Positions 55,093 through 64,000 are shown, numbered from the stretch's first letter. The stretch: 64,000 bases of DNA from Opitutia bacterium (GCA_029252625.1 JAQXBA010000030.1:17938-81937); one strand, 5' to 3'. The notes: generated from the sequence alone by a model not told the origin. Translations and numbers: made by a program.

Positions 55093-56460
55093 TTAGATCA
55101 AAGTAGTTTTCTCAGCTGTGGGTTTACCATCTTTACGAAGGGCGGCTTGGGTGCGGGCTTTTTCCACAAACTCATCATTAAATTTCGCGATAAAGCTCTG
55201 CACCGGCCATGAAGCCGCTTCACCGAACGCACATATGGTGCGACCAGCAATTTGGTCAGCAATGTCTTTAAGCAACTGTGCATCTTCTTCGCGTGCTTCA
55301 CCATCGACCATACGTTGTGTCACCTTTCGCATCCAAGGCACCCCTTCGCGACAGGGTGTGCACTGACCGCAACTTTCGTGTGCGTAAAAATAGTTAATAT
55401 TCGCGAGTGCCTCAACCATGTCGGTCGAGTCATCCATTACGATCACACCTCCGGAACCGGACATCGAACCAACTAAACCAAGGCTATCAAAATCCATCGG
55501 AATATCTTCGATGCCCCAATCAAACTCGGTGCCGTCCTTGAGCTTACCTGTAAAGCGTTCATCCGCGCGTAAGACCTTCGCCGAAGAACCACCAGGAATG
55601 ACAGCCTTTAGCTTGCGCCCAGGCTTGAGACCACCGCATACATCATAAATGAGCTCTCCCAAAGTGATTGCGGAACACGGAAATTCGTAGTAGCCAGGCT
55701 TTTGTACGTGGCCAGAGACACACCAAATACGTGTGCCAGTATTACCTGGAGTGCCGATTTCAGAGAAGCCTTGACCACCAAGTTCAATGATGTGCTTCAC
55801 ATCGCACAATGTTTCCACGTTGTTGACGATGGTTGGACATTGGTAGAGACCAAGGGCTGCAGGAAAATAAGGAGGCTTGATACGCGGATTCGCACGATTG
55901 CCTTCGATCGATTCAATCAAGCCAGTTTCTTCGCCACAGATGTAAGCGCCGGCACCACGGTGCACGATAATGTCACACGAGTATCCGGTGCCTAAAATGT
56001 TATCACCAAGTAAATTCTTTTCACGGGCCTCTTCGATCGCACGTTCGAGAATCTTGTAGCCTTCGAAAAACTCACCACGGATATAAATAAAGGCGAGCTT
56101 TGCCTGAATCGCGAAAGCGGAGCACATCATGCCTTCGATCAGCTGATGCGGGTCTTGGTAGATGATTTGACGGTCTTTGAAAGTGCCTGGCTCCGATTCA
56201 TCCGCATTACAAACTAGGTAAATCGGTTTACCCGACTTGCGGTCGAGAAACTTCCACTTCATTCCTGCAGGAAAACCTGCGCCACCGCGGCCGCGCACGC
56301 CGGATGTCAGGACATCCGCGCAAATATCTTCGGGCTGCATGGTGACCGCCTTCTTTAATTGCTCGTAGCCGCCGTGCTTTACGTAGCAGTCGATGTCGTT
56401 GGTGTAGCCTGGCTCGTCGATGTGCTTAAAAATAAGCCTATGTTCCTGTGGTGTTGGCAT
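55093..56460 (-). CDS. nuoF: NADH-quinone oxidoreductase subunit F
   Basis: The NADH-oxidising flavoprotein with FMN and cluster N3; 455 aa. GVRGRGGAGFPAGMKWKF binds FMN and NADH, GAGAYICGEETGLIESIEG is the nucleotide loop, and ESCGQCTPCREG with a later Cys in GRTICAFGEA gives the [4Fe-4S] ligands. It starts 70 bases after nuoE ends. Confidence 0.97.
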   Translation of the reverse strand: MPTPQEHRLIFKHIDEPGYTNDIDCYVKHGGYEQLKKAVTMQPEDICADVLTSGVRGRGGAGFPAGMKWKFLDRKSGKPIYLVCNADESEPGTFKDRQIIYQDPHQLIEGMMCSAFAIQAKLAFIYIRGEFFEGYKILERAIEEAREKNLLGDNILGTGYSCDIIVHRGAGAYICGEETGLIESIEGNRANPRIKPPYFPAALGLYQCPTIVNNVETLCDVKHIIELGGQGFSEIGTPGNTGTRIWCVSGHVQKPGYYEFPCSAITLGELIYDVCGGLKPGRKLKAVIPGGSSAKVLRADERFTGKLKDGTEFDWGIEDIPMDFDSLGLVGSMSGSGGVIVMDDSTDMVEALANINYFYAHESCGQCTPCREGVPWMRKVTQRMVDGEAREEDAQLLKDIADQIAGRTICAFGEAASWPVQSFIAKFNDEFVEKARTQAALRKDGKPTAEKTTLI

Positions 56461-56530
56461 GTGATTGAGATGGAGGACTGCCGGAAGTGGCGAAGCAATT
56501 GGAAATTAAAGAATAGGAGTGAAGAAGCGA

Positions 56531-57010
56531 CTAGATTTCGCCGTTCTTGATCTTGGTTGCGAGCTCAGATGCCTTGTCTGGATCGACATCGGTGTATTCA
56601 TCTTCGCCGATCATCACGACTGGGCCTTTAGCGCAATCCGCGTGACACTCGACAAAATCAAGTGTCACAGAACCATCTTCGTTAGTGTGGCCGACCTTAC
56701 AGTTGAATTCTTTTTCTAGGCGTTCACAGGTCTGGTACGCACCTGCTAAGGCGCAAGGTAGTGTCCGGCAAACACGCACGTGATGTTGACCGGTCGGCTC
56801 AGTGCGAAGCATCGGGTAAAAAGTGACTAGCTCAAGAATGTTAATTGGCTGTAGTTCCAAGCGGCCAGCGATCCACTCGACTGCCTCGTTTGAAAGGTAG
56901 CCTTGATCCTCTTGCACCAAGTGGCACAGTGGCAGCGCAGCGCTCTTCATCGTTGGATAGCGCGGCACTAACTTCTCAATTTTTTCGATTGTTTCGGATT
57001 TTAAATTCAT
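56531..57010 (-). CDS. nuoE: NADH-quinone oxidoreductase subunit E
   Basis: Thioredoxin-like subunit with cluster N1a; 159 aa. The [2Fe-2S] ligands are Cys-x4-Cys in VCRTLPCALAGA and Cys-x3-Cys in VECHADCAKGPVV. The N-terminal helical bundle reads YPTMKSAALPLCHLVQEDQGYLSNEAVEWIAGRLEL. It follows nuoD after 34 bases. Confidence 0.97.
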   Translation of the reverse strand: MNLKSETIEKIEKLVPRYPTMKSAALPLCHLVQEDQGYLSNEAVEWIAGRLELQPINILELVTFYPMLRTEPTGQHHVRVCRTLPCALAGAYQTCERLEKEFNCKVGHTNEDGSVTLDFVECHADCAKGPVVMIGEDEYTDVDPDKASELATKIKNGEI

Positions 57011-57044
57011 TGCTTAATTCTTTATCAATTAGCCATTACGCTAC

Positions 57045-58283
57045 CTAGCGATCACACTCTCCCATCACGAAGTCGAGCGAACCGAGGATGACAGTGATGT
57101 CGGTGAGAAAGTGGCCTGGAATAAGTTTATCGAGAATACTAAGATTGCAAAATGACGGGCCGCGAATCTTCATGCGATAGGGCACACCACCACCCTTTGA
57201 ATGAATAAAAAATCCAAGGGCACCTTTCGGGTTTTCGGCTTCGAAATACACTTCGCCCGCTGGAATCTGCGGCCCTTCGGTCACAATCATGAAGTTCTGA
57301 ATCAGTTCCTCCATGCTGGTGAGCACTTTAGCCTTCTGCGGAGCAAAGATTTTCTTCGCGTCTTCGGCATAGTAAGAGCCTTCAGGGAATTTACCGATGC
57401 ACTGACGGATGATTCCCACACTTTGGCGAATCTCCTCGGCACGCATCAAATAGCGATCGTAGCAATCTCCGTTGGTGCCAATCGGCACTTCGAAATCATA
57501 GTTATCATAACCCAAGTACGGCTTATCCTTGCGTAAATCAAGATCCACGCCGCAGGCGCGAAGATTAGGACCAGTTAAACCATAAGCGAGTGCGTCTTCT
57601 TTCGAAATCGTACCAATACCGACGGTGCGATCCATAAAGATGCGGTTACGAGTCAGCAGCTTATCAACCTGATCAAGCACAGGCAACACGCCCTTACAGA
57701 ATTCAAGCACTCGGCCCAACCAGCCATCAGGAATGTCCCGCGCGACGCCGCCGATCCGTGTGTAGCTGGTGGTAAAACGTGCGCCGGTCAATTCTTCGAA
57801 CAGTGTGTAAAGTTTTTCACGTTCAGTGAAAGTATACATAAATACCGTCCATGCACCTGCATCCATTCCGTACACGCCCACTCCCAGTAAGTGCGAAGAG
57901 ACACGTGCCAACTCGCAGCAGATCAAACGAATTGCCTGGCAGCGTTCTGGCACTTCTAGGTTTGCTAGTTTCTCAACAGCCAACGCATAGGCGACATTGT
58001 TCGAAAGCGGCGCAATATAGTCCAAGCGATCCGTGTATGGAATAAACTGATTGTAAGTCATGCTCTCGGCAATCTTCTCATCACCGCGGTGCAGGTACCC
58101 CAACACAGGCTCGCACTTCTTAACGACGTCGCCGTCGAGCTCCATTTTTAGGCGCAACACGCCGTGTGTGGTCGGGTGTGACGGCCCGACGTTGAGCATC
58201 ATGGTCTCGCCTTGCAGCTCACCTTCAAGCTCGCTTGCACGTGTACCGGCATCCCCGATTGAAATTTCTTTGCTAGTGGCCAT
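57045..58283 (-). CDS. nuoD: NADH-quinone oxidoreductase subunit D
   Basis: The 49-kDa-type subunit lining the quinone site; 412 aa. LNVGPSHPTTHGVLRLKMELDGDVV carries the conserved His-rich beta-hairpin loop, followed by YLHRGDEKIAE, FTEREKLYTLFEELTGARFTTSYTRIGGVARDIPDGW and DIDVILGSLDFVMGECDR-like end. It is a separate gene from nuoC (12 bases apart), unlike the fused nuoCD of E. coli. Confidence 0.97.
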   Translation of the reverse strand: MATSKEISIGDAGTRASELEGELQGETMMLNVGPSHPTTHGVLRLKMELDGDVVKKCEPVLGYLHRGDEKIAESMTYNQFIPYTDRLDYIAPLSNNVAYALAVEKLANLEVPERCQAIRLICCELARVSSHLLGVGVYGMDAGAWTVFMYTFTEREKLYTLFEELTGARFTTSYTRIGGVARDIPDGWLGRVLEFCKGVLPVLDQVDKLLTRNRIFMDRTVGIGTISKEDALAYGLTGPNLRACGVDLDLRKDKPYLGYDNYDFEVPIGTNGDCYDRYLMRAEEIRQSVGIIRQCIGKFPEGSYYAEDAKKIFAPQKAKVLTSMEELIQNFMIVTEGPQIPAGEVYFEAENPKGALGFFIHSKGGGVPYRMKIRGPSFCNLSILDKLIPGHFLTDITVILGSLDFVMGECDR

Positions 58284-58295
58284 TTAAAAATTCTC

Positions 58296-58913
58296 TTATT
58301 TACCGCAGGGTTTTATCTTTTTCTCACTCCAGCTCTCATCACGAGCTCGTGGCTCAGTCTGACTCATTGGGCCATCCGCTGAAGAAACGAATGGGCCACC
58401 GACCATTGGCGCAGGCTTCACGGACATTCCTGTAATTTCAGCGACATCATCCGCCGGCAATGGCACTTCGATACCAGCCAATGGAAAATCCTTACGCAAT
58501 GGGTGGTATGGATAAGCATCCCACATTAAAATTCGTGTCAAATCTGGGTGCCCTTGGTAGCGAATGCCCATCAAATCGTATGTTTCACGTTCGTGCCAAT
58601 TTGCCGCAGCATACACACTCGTCAGCGACGGCAGTGCCGGATTAATGTCATCGGTGCAATCCGCTGCCACACGTAAATACTCGTGCTTGGACGTCGACAG
58701 AAAGTGGTAAATTCCGGTAAAGCGCGGGCTCTGTGCATCCCAATCGATCGCAGTTACATCCACTAACATGTCGTAGCCAAAATCATCGCGTAGTGCCGAG
58801 CACAGCTCAATCAGCTGTGATGACGCGCAGTTTAAAGCAACGTGATCGGAAGACTCGCGCTCTGTAAGAGTTTCGAAGCGCTCCTTGAGAAGAGCCAAAT
58901 CACTGGTTGTCAT
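58296..58913 (-). CDS. nuoC: NADH-quinone oxidoreductase subunit C
   Basis: The 30-kDa-type subunit, 205 aa. DMLVDVTAIDW, FTGIYHFLSTSKHEYLRV, ANWHERETYDLMGIRYQGHPDLTRILMWDAYPYHPLRKDFPL is the family signature. The final 40 residues (PMVGGPFVSSADGPMSQTEPRARDESW) are a loose extension. It starts 3 bases after nuoB stops. Confidence 0.96.
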   Translation of the reverse strand: MTTSDLALLKERFETLTERESSDHVALNCASSQLIELCSALRDDFGYDMLVDVTAIDWDAQSPRFTGIYHFLSTSKHEYLRVAADCTDDINPALPSLTSVYAAANWHERETYDLMGIRYQGHPDLTRILMWDAYPYHPLRKDFPLAGIEVPLPADDVAEITGMSVKPAPMVGGPFVSSADGPMSQTEPRARDESWSEKKIKPCGK

Positions 58914-58916
58914 AGC

Positions 58917-59462
58917 TTAACTTTCCTTCGTAGCTTCGGCTACTTGATTCAAATTGGCCTTTTCAGGAAACAAGTTCTTAACCGAACGCTCGGCCCCGAT
59001 CTTGTCCTGCAGTTTAATCATCGCATCCAGCAGTGCCTCCGGACGCGGAGGACAACCACTAATATAAACATCGACTGGGATAATCTGATCCACGCCTTGC
59101 AAAGTCGCATACGAGCGATACATCCCACCAGTGCTCGCACAAGCGCCCATCGCGACTACCCATTTCGGTTCTGCCATCTGATCGTAAATACGACGCACGA
59201 CTTCAGCCATTTTGTAAGTCACCGTGCCCGCAACGATCATGCAATCTGCCTGACGTGGCGAAAAACGCATCACTTCCATCCCAAATCGGGAAATATCGAA
59301 CCGCGCACCACCTGCGGCCATCAATTCAATCGCGCAACAAGCGAGGCCCATCGGCATCGGCCAAACCGAGTGTTTGCGAATCCAGTTAATTACAGCATCC
59401 GCCTGAGTGACAATGACTTCACCCTCGACCTTACTATCATAAGCTATCGTTGTATTTTGCAT
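58917..59462 (-). CDS. nuoB: NADH-quinone oxidoreductase subunit B
   Basis: Carries cluster N2, the final electron donor to quinone; 181 aa. The ligands are Cys42-Cys43 (LACCAIELM), Cys108 (MGACAST) and Cys137 (SGCPPRP). It is the first gene of this operon, where nuoA would be expected before it. The 222 bases upstream to gdhA are too short for nuoA and contain no matching frame. The promoter must lie in that gap; no clear -35/-10 pair was found. Confidence 0.97.
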   Translation of the reverse strand: MQNTTIAYDSKVEGEVIVTQADAVINWIRKHSVWPMPMGLACCAIELMAAGGARFDISRFGMEVMRFSPRQADCMIVAGTVTYKMAEVVRRIYDQMAEPKWVVAMGACASTGGMYRSYATLQGVDQIIPVDVYISGCPPRPEALLDAMIKLQDKIGAERSVKNLFPEKANLNQVAEATKES

Positions 59463-59684
59463 ACTAATTGTGAGGTCCGTGCGTAGGCATCCTCAAAAGG
59501 CTGACAACCTATTCCCCCCCAAAGCTCATGCAAGCTACAATTTGACTTAATCGTAACTTCAAATTCGCCTAATCCTGTTAAGAATATCCAAGTCACCAAA
59601 TGGGCTATCTAGAATAACGATCGATACCACAGATATTGATCAAGCAGACTTGTCAGAACTTCTCAACTAGTTAGCATGCATTAA

Positions 59685-61010
59685 ATGGAACCTTGTGATA
59701 CCCCCGCCTGCCAATCCGCCCGTGAAATCTTCCACGAACTCGAAGAAATCTACGACGAGCACAATCTTTACTTTCAGACCATTGGTTCCGTGCTCGAGGC
59801 GGCCAATGCGCTGGATGTGCCGCACCGTCTAAAACAGATCCTCACCCAGCCGAAAAACGAAATCATGGTCCACTGCCCCGTCGAAATGGATGACGGCACC
59901 TGGCAACTATTTAAAGGCTACCGTGTGCAGCACAACAACGTGCTCGGGCCCTACAAAGGCGGCATCCGCTACCACCCAGAGGTTAAACTCGACGAGGTTA
60001 AAACCCTCGCCCTGCTCATGACGATGAAGTGCGCACTCGCCCGCCTTCCTTTCGGCGGTGCCAAAGGTGCGCTACGCATCGATCCGCGCGCCGTCAGCAA
60101 GGACGAGCTCATGCGCGTGACCCGTCGTCTAACCTCCGCGCTGGGTGACAATATAGGCCCCGACTACGACATCCCCGCTCCAGATGTCGGCACCAACCCT
60201 CAAGTTATGGCGTGGATGGCCGACACCTATATCAACTTTGCCGAATCCTCAAGCAAGGTCACTGCCCGCGGTGTTGTCACAGGCAAGCCACTCGCCTTCG
60301 GCGGCTCGGCAGGCCGTGAAAAAGCCACTGGCCAAGGCCTCGTCTACGTGCTCGACGCATTACTTCCCGGCATGGGGATCGAACTGAGCAAAGTATCCTG
60401 CAGTCTGATCGGCTACGGCAATGTCGGTTCTTGGACTGCACGACTGCTGCAACAACGCGGCACCAGACTCAAAGCAGTCATGGACCACACTGGCGCGATT
60501 CTCAACGAAACCGGCATCGACGCCGAAGCCCTAGCGCAACACGTTCAAGCCACTGGCGGCGTGCTTGGATTTGACGATGCCACAGCCGTCAGCCACGAAA
60601 CCTTCTATTCCACTCCCGTCGACCTGTTCATCCCCGCGGCACTCGAGCAGATGGTCGATCTAGAACACGCTAAGCGCATGCAATGCAAGGTGCTGGTGGA
60701 AGGTGCCAACGCTCCCACCACTCCTCACGCGGAGCGCTACCTGCTAGAAAAAGGTGTCGAAGTGCTGCCCGCCATCCTGTGCAATGCCGGCGGCGTGACT
60801 GTTAGTTATTTCGAATGGAAACAAAACCGCCAATCCGAGACCTGGGATGAAGAACTCGTCGATGAACGCCTCAAAAAAATAATGACCCGCTCCGCCGAGC
60901 GTGTCTTAAAGATGTCCAAACGCTTAAACTGCAACATGCGCATCGCCTCTTACGCATCGGCGATCGAGCATATTGACAAAGTTTACGAGCTGCGCGGCGT
61001 GTTCCCATAA
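59685..61010 (+). CDS. gdhA: Glutamate dehydrogenase (Glu/Leu/Phe/Val dehydrogenase family)
   Basis: Interconverts glutamate and 2-oxoglutarate plus ammonium with a nicotinamide cofactor. It has 441 aa. Active-site segments are PYKGGIRYHPEVKLDEVKTLALLMTMKCALARLPFGGAKG (catalytic lysines) and GPDYDIPAPDVGTNPQVMAWMADTY (catalytic Asp). The Rossmann part has SLIGYGNVGSWTARLLQQRG. NAGGVTVSYFEWKQNRQSETWDEE is the family C-terminal motif. The PFGGAKG and N-A-G-G-V-x-V-S-Y-F-E-W pattern favours glutamate over leucine or valine. It is divergent from nuoB. Confidence 0.9.
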   Translation: MEPCDTPACQSAREIFHELEEIYDEHNLYFQTIGSVLEAANALDVPHRLKQILTQPKNEIMVHCPVEMDDGTWQLFKGYRVQHNNVLGPYKGGIRYHPEVKLDEVKTLALLMTMKCALARLPFGGAKGALRIDPRAVSKDELMRVTRRLTSALGDNIGPDYDIPAPDVGTNPQVMAWMADTYINFAESSSKVTARGVVTGKPLAFGGSAGREKATGQGLVYVLDALLPGMGIELSKVSCSLIGYGNVGSWTARLLQQRGTRLKAVMDHTGAILNETGIDAEALAQHVQATGGVLGFDDATAVSHETFYSTPVDLFIPAALEQMVDLEHAKRMQCKVLVEGANAPTTPHAERYLLEKGVEVLPAILCNAGGVTVSYFEWKQNRQSETWDEELVDERLKKIMTRSAERVLKMSKRLNCNMRIASYASAIEHIDKVYELRGVFP

Positions 61011-61417
61011 GCACGACCTGACACAGGCATTTCTGCCTCTGCCTGATCAGCAAGCTAAGCACAAGCGACGACACCGACCTCGGAGTCAACCCGCTCACCA
61101 TAGGGCAGTGACTGCAAAGGCCTATACCTGAAATCAATACATAAAATCGGCACTCCAAATTAACCTGAAGCGTCACTGCTACGCAGGACGTCATAAGGCA
61201 TTGACAGCCGCTAACTTGTCCTTCAGATCTTTTATAAATCGTTTAGACAGCAGGTGCAGCCGAGAGCTCACACTAGAGCGGACTTAATGTCCACCAAACA
61301 GCTGAAACAGCGATATTTTACTGATCTCCGAATTATTTACGTCGATCACCGCAACGCAAGGTGCGCATGCACCCCACTTTCTCTAAGACACACTACCGCC
61401 ATACGTGGCACTCTAAC
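61011..61417. other. 407-base gap between gdhA and rho with a hairpin repeat
   Basis: The stretch has no supported gene. AGGCA (61025-61029), a TTTC loop and TGCCT (61034-61038) form a hairpin just after gdhA, and 61025-61038 resembles the hairpin 62665-62682 after rho (see findings). The right part is the rho leader, in which rho is often autoregulated in bacteria; no specific structure was identified. Confidence 0.5.
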
Positions 61418-62563
61418 ATGAGTAACGAAGCAACATCCAAGGAAGCACTCAATGACAACCAAATCGCCGTATCCGGCATTTTGGAAATGCTCCCGAATAA
61501 GACCGGCCAGCTCCTCGATCCTGCCCGCAACGGTAAGACACGCCCGACCGATCCATTCGTCACACGCGAGCTCATCAAGCGTTTCCGCCTCAAGCAAGGC
61601 CACTTCATCGAAGGCAACGCTATCAGCAACCCGCGCTTCCCTAATCCGAAGGTCAACTTCATCAACACGGTCGATGGATGCACCATGGAAGAGCGCAAAG
61701 GCCGTTACACCTTTCAGCAGATGGTCTCCATCGCACCTGACGAACAACTTAAGCTCGAAGCCAAGGACGGTCGCGTCACCACACGCATTATGGATCTGTT
61801 TTGCCCGGTTGGTAAAGGCACCCGTGGACTGATCGTCGCCCCGCCGCGCACCGGTAAGACTACCATCTTGCACGACATCGCCCACGGCGTGATTGAAAAC
61901 CACCCCGAGTGCCATCTCGTCGTGCTACTCGTTGATGAGCGTCCCGAAGAAGTGACCGACTTCAAACGCAGCGTTGACGCAGAAATTTACGCGTCCTCCA
62001 ACGACGAAGAAATCACCAACCACACACGCCTCGCCGAAATCGCGATCGAGCGTGCCAAGCACCTGGTCGAAGCCGGCAAGGATGTCGTCCTACTACTCGA
62101 CTCCATCACCCGTCTGGCTCGTGCCTACAATGCCGCATCCGGCAAAGGTGGCCGCACCATGACCGGTGGTCTCGACAGCCGTGCGCTCGAAAAGCCACGT
62201 CAATTTTTCTCCGCCGCGCGTAACTGCGAAGAAGGCGGCAGCCTGACCATTATCGCCACCGCCCTCGTGCAGACTGGCAGCAAAATGGACGATCTGATTT
62301 TCCAGGAATTTAAAGGCACGGGTAACATGGAAATGGTACTCGACCGCAAAGCCGCCGAGCTTCGCCTCTGGCCTGCGATCAATCTCAACGCTTCAGGCAC
62401 ACGCAAGGAAGAATTGATCCTGTCTGGGAAATACCTCGAAGGTGCTCAATTCCTACGCCGTGCCCTCGCTGGGCAGAAAATCGAAGACGCCGCAGAAATC
62501 ATGATCGACCGCTTTGCTCAAACCAAGAACAACGAGGAGTTCCTCAAACTACTGGATCGCTAA
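61418..62563 (+). CDS. rho: Transcription termination factor Rho
   Basis: Hexameric RNA helicase that ends transcription. From the ATG at 61418 ([20 protein letters not shown]) it has 381 aa; a GTG at 61361 and an ATG at 61367 would add about 20 residues. The RNA-binding region begins [19 protein letters not shown], equivalent to E. coli residue 55 on, so the N-terminal helical Rho_N domain (about 50 residues) is absent whatever start is used. Walker A is APPRTGKTT (141-149). [51 protein letters not shown] and [36 protein letters not shown] are all present. Confidence 0.96.
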   Translation: MSNEATSKEALNDNQIAVSGILEMLPNKTGQLLDPARNGKTRPTDPFVTRELIKRFRLKQGHFIEGNAISNPRFPNPKVNFINTVDGCTMEERKGRYTFQQMVSIAPDEQLKLEAKDGRVTTRIMDLFCPVGKGTRGLIVAPPRTGKTTILHDIAHGVIENHPECHLVVLLVDERPEEVTDFKRSVDAEIYASSNDEEITNHTRLAEIAIERAKHLVEAGKDVVLLLDSITRLARAYNAASGKGGRTMTGGLDSRALEKPRQFFSAARNCEEGGSLTIIATALVQTGSKMDDLIFQEFKGTGNMEMVLDRKAAELRLWPAINLNASGTRKEELILSGKYLEGAQFLRRALAGQKIEDAAEIMIDRFAQTKNNEEFLKLLDR

Positions 62564-62664
62564 CGACCTTCGGTCGAGTGAGGAGTGACGTCTTCGGCGA
62601 GTGACTGCGTAAAGAGCTTCGCTCCACGCGGCTCTAAAGTGAATAGTGAACTTCACCCCGTGAA

Positions 62665-62747
62665 ACAGACATTCCTGTCTGTATTCTTTGCCTGACCACA
62701 AGCAAGGCGAAGGCCTGCCGTAGATGGCGTAGCAATGCCTATGTCAC
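62665..62747. repeat. Copy B of a dispersed intergenic element
   Basis: Begins with a perfect hairpin, ACAGACA (62665-62671), TTCC, TGTCTGT (62676-62682), and ends with a segment (62709-62747) that matches 36230-36268 at 31 of 39 bases. Its right end covers the last three codons and stop of the downstream kinase gene. It probably serves as the 3' end region of rho. Confidence 0.65.
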
Positions 62748-63683
62748 CTCAACGCGTACTCGCTTAAGCCTTTCGCTCAGTTCATCGCCCTGCGGCAACC
62801 TCGGCTTGAGCGATTCCAGTCGACTCCATGCAGTCACCGTCGCGCGGCGCGCACAGCCTTCAAGTGATTCGCCCAATTGCTGACCGTGTAAATAGCCCGC
62901 CAGCAGCGCATCCCCAGCACCCACTGTGCTGACCACATTTAGTTTCGGCGCACGTACTAACAACTCGGCCTCAGCCGTCAGAAACAACGCGCCTTGCCTG
63001 CCCATCGAGACGATCAAATTCGGGATACGCTCACGGCGAAGTTCCCTCGCGGCCACTAGAATTGAGTCAACCCCCTCCAGTTTGACTCCCAAAAGCTCCG
63101 CCAGCTCGTGCTCATTCGGCTTGGCCAGATCGACGCCAGCTTCGACCGCAGCCCCCAACGCAGGGCCACTAGAGTCAATCGCCACCTTCGCACCGACTCC
63201 GCGCAAGGCTTGGATCAACTGAGCCACAAATGCCGCCTCCACGCCCACAGGCAGGCTGCCGGCAATTACGAACCAACGCCCCAGCTCTGCCAATTCCAGC
63301 AACTGCTCTTTCAACGCCCGGCATTGCGCCTCACTCGGCGCAGGCCCCACCATGTTTAAATCAGTCGTCTCGTTCGTCTTCGTATCCACGATCTTAATAC
63401 CCGTGCGCGTCTCGCCAGACACCCGTATAAACGCATCACGCAGCCCATGCTCACTGAAGTGCTGCTCAAAGACCGTCGCGTTCGCCTCCCCGAGGAATCC
63501 GGAGACCACCACTTCCGCGCCGCCCAGTGCAAGCAGCGTGGCGACATTCACACCCTTGCCCCCTGCCTGACGCTGCGACTGGCTCACCCGATGCATCGAA
63601 CCAGGCACCAACTGATCGACAAACACAGTCTGATCAATCGCAGGATTTAAAGTTACAGTAACGATGGGGAGTGGCGTAGACAT
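62739..63683 (-). CDS. fruK: 1-phosphofructokinase (PfkB family)
   Basis: A PfkB-family sugar-phosphate kinase of 314 aa from the ATG at 63683 (MSTPLPIVTVTLNPAIDQTVFVDQLVPGSMHRV); a GTG three codons upstream is in frame. The N-terminal signature GGKGVNVATLLALGGAEVVVSGFLGEAN and the C-terminal VVSTVGAGDALLAGYLHGQ (anion hole and catalytic Asp) are typical of FruK, as is TLNPAID. Tagatose-6-phosphate kinase and other 1-phosphofructokinase-like enzymes are close relatives, and there is no fruA or PTS gene beside it. It reads leftwards, towards rho. Confidence 0.88.
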   Translation of the reverse strand: MSTPLPIVTVTLNPAIDQTVFVDQLVPGSMHRVSQSQRQAGGKGVNVATLLALGGAEVVVSGFLGEANATVFEQHFSEHGLRDAFIRVSGETRTGIKIVDTKTNETTDLNMVGPAPSEAQCRALKEQLLELAELGRWFVIAGSLPVGVEAAFVAQLIQALRGVGAKVAIDSSGPALGAAVEAGVDLAKPNEHELAELLGVKLEGVDSILVAARELRRERIPNLIVSMGRQGALFLTAEAELLVRAPKLNVVSTVGAGDALLAGYLHGQQLGESLEGCARRATVTAWSRLESLKPRLPQGDELSERLKRVRVEVT

Positions 63684-63790
63684 GATACACACAGAGCAAA
63701 CCGCTGTAGCCTACGGCTCGCAATCATATCTTTAAAACCAGAAGCCTCAAAAAATTGCGACGCAAGCATGCACCTCACCCTTCTATCAAA

Positions 63791-63814
63791 AAAAAGCGGC
63801 TTTCGCCGCTTTTT
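63791..63814. terminator. Bidirectional rho-independent terminator
   Basis: AAAAAGCGGC (63791-63800), a TTTC loop and GCCGCTTTTT (63805-63814) form a perfect 10-bp stem with a T-run on both strands. It serves the leftward gene at 63842-64000, whose stop is 28 bases away. Confidence 0.92.
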
Positions 63815-63841
63815 GAGAAATAGAACCTGTAAGGGATAAAC

Positions 63842-64000
63842 TTACAAAGGATGTGCCATGAAGTTCACGCGACGGGTGAAGGTGTCGCCATGCAAAGCAA
63901 CTACCTCGTCAGCATCTTCAGGAATTTTATCAATCACATCCAACATCTCCAAACCTGCGTCAGAAACGACCGTCAAAATAATGTCCGCATACAGTAATTG
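63842..64000 (-). CDS. C-terminal end of an unrecognised protein
   Basis: An open frame enters from the right edge and stops with TAA at 63844-63842. The 52 visible residues include QLLYADIILTVVSDAGLEML, then DVIDKIPEDADEVVALHGDT and FTRRVNFMAHPL. No family was recognised. A strong terminator follows, which supports a real gene ending here. Confidence 0.7.
   Translation of the reverse strand, partial: QLLYADIILTVVSDAGLEMLDVIDKIPEDADEVVALHGDTFTRRVNFMAHPL

Noticed and set aside
61346..61915. 189-codon open frame opposite rho
   Set aside because: Covers the conserved rho core on the other strand and shows no motif.

Overview
The window is a stretch of chromosome that most resembles a Verrucomicrobiota genome of the Opitutae/Puniceicoccales (Coraliomargarita- or Lentimonas-like) type. 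This assignment is an inference from gene content and style: a DUF4250 small protein, an Opp operon next to lexA, a TIGR03663/Agl23 membrane protein, a GT4-GH130 pair, separate nuoC and nuoD, a short NuoG, and a lexA promoter carrying a widely spaced TGTTC/GAACA dyad. Nearly all genes are intact and closely packed. There is no rRNA, prophage, insertion sequence or CRISPR array; one tRNA (Leu, anticodon CAA) is present.

Layout. 1-1.5 kb: the methyl-cycle pair metK-ahcY (ahcY runs off the left edge), with a perfect dyad over the probable metK promoter. 1.6-3.6 kb: recQ. 3.7-15.6 kb: an oligopeptide ABC transporter (oppA-B-C-D, with oppF 6.3 kb further on), reading leftwards. It is split by a rightward block holding a DUF4250 protein, a DUF4153 membrane protein and a GT4/GH130 mannoside-type cassette. 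A relic of a second oppD 3' end lies at 6764-6848, so the cassette is flanked by two copies of the oppD tail. 15.7-16.4 kb: lexA with its operator. 16.7-26.2 kb: a GT2 glycosyltransferase, Agl23 overlapping ApbE, a FAD oxidoreductase, an A-type Fe-S carrier, rpoN, a HemW-like radical SAM protein and a lipoprotein. 26.2-29.8 kb: a small signalling patch of two unknown proteins, a NarL-type regulator, a metallo-beta-lactamase-fold hydrolase and a single-domain receiver. 29.9-36 kb: tRNA-Leu, a coiled-coil membrane protein and three aminoacyl-tRNA synthetases (trpS, glnS, gltX). 36.3-45.6 kb: an M48 lipoprotein protease, purH, a rhodanese, an M24 peptidase, a DUF192 lipoprotein, a GT-C-like membrane protein, metY and a CPA2 antiporter. 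45.7-59.5 kb: a leftward respiratory complex I operon nuoB-C-D-E-F-G-H-I-J-K-L-M-N without nuoA. 59.7-64 kb: gdhA, rho, a 1-phosphofructokinase-type kinase and the tail of an unrecognised gene.

How the genes work together. metK, ahcY and metY serve methionine and S-adenosylmethionine turnover. The Nuo operon and the antiporter next to it form a proton/cation energetics block. gdhA and purH cover nitrogen assimilation and purine synthesis. The Opp operon imports peptides. lexA, recQ, rho and rpoN are global DNA-repair or transcription factors.

The observations most worth following are: the oppD relic, whose differences from the intact gene are mostly synonymous, beside the GT4-GH130 cassette and a possible leader peptide in front of it; a dispersed intergenic element (three copies of one segment and two of a hairpin) whose differences are almost all transitions, with one compensatory pair; a complex I operon without nuoA; and a Rho lacking its N-terminal helical domain.
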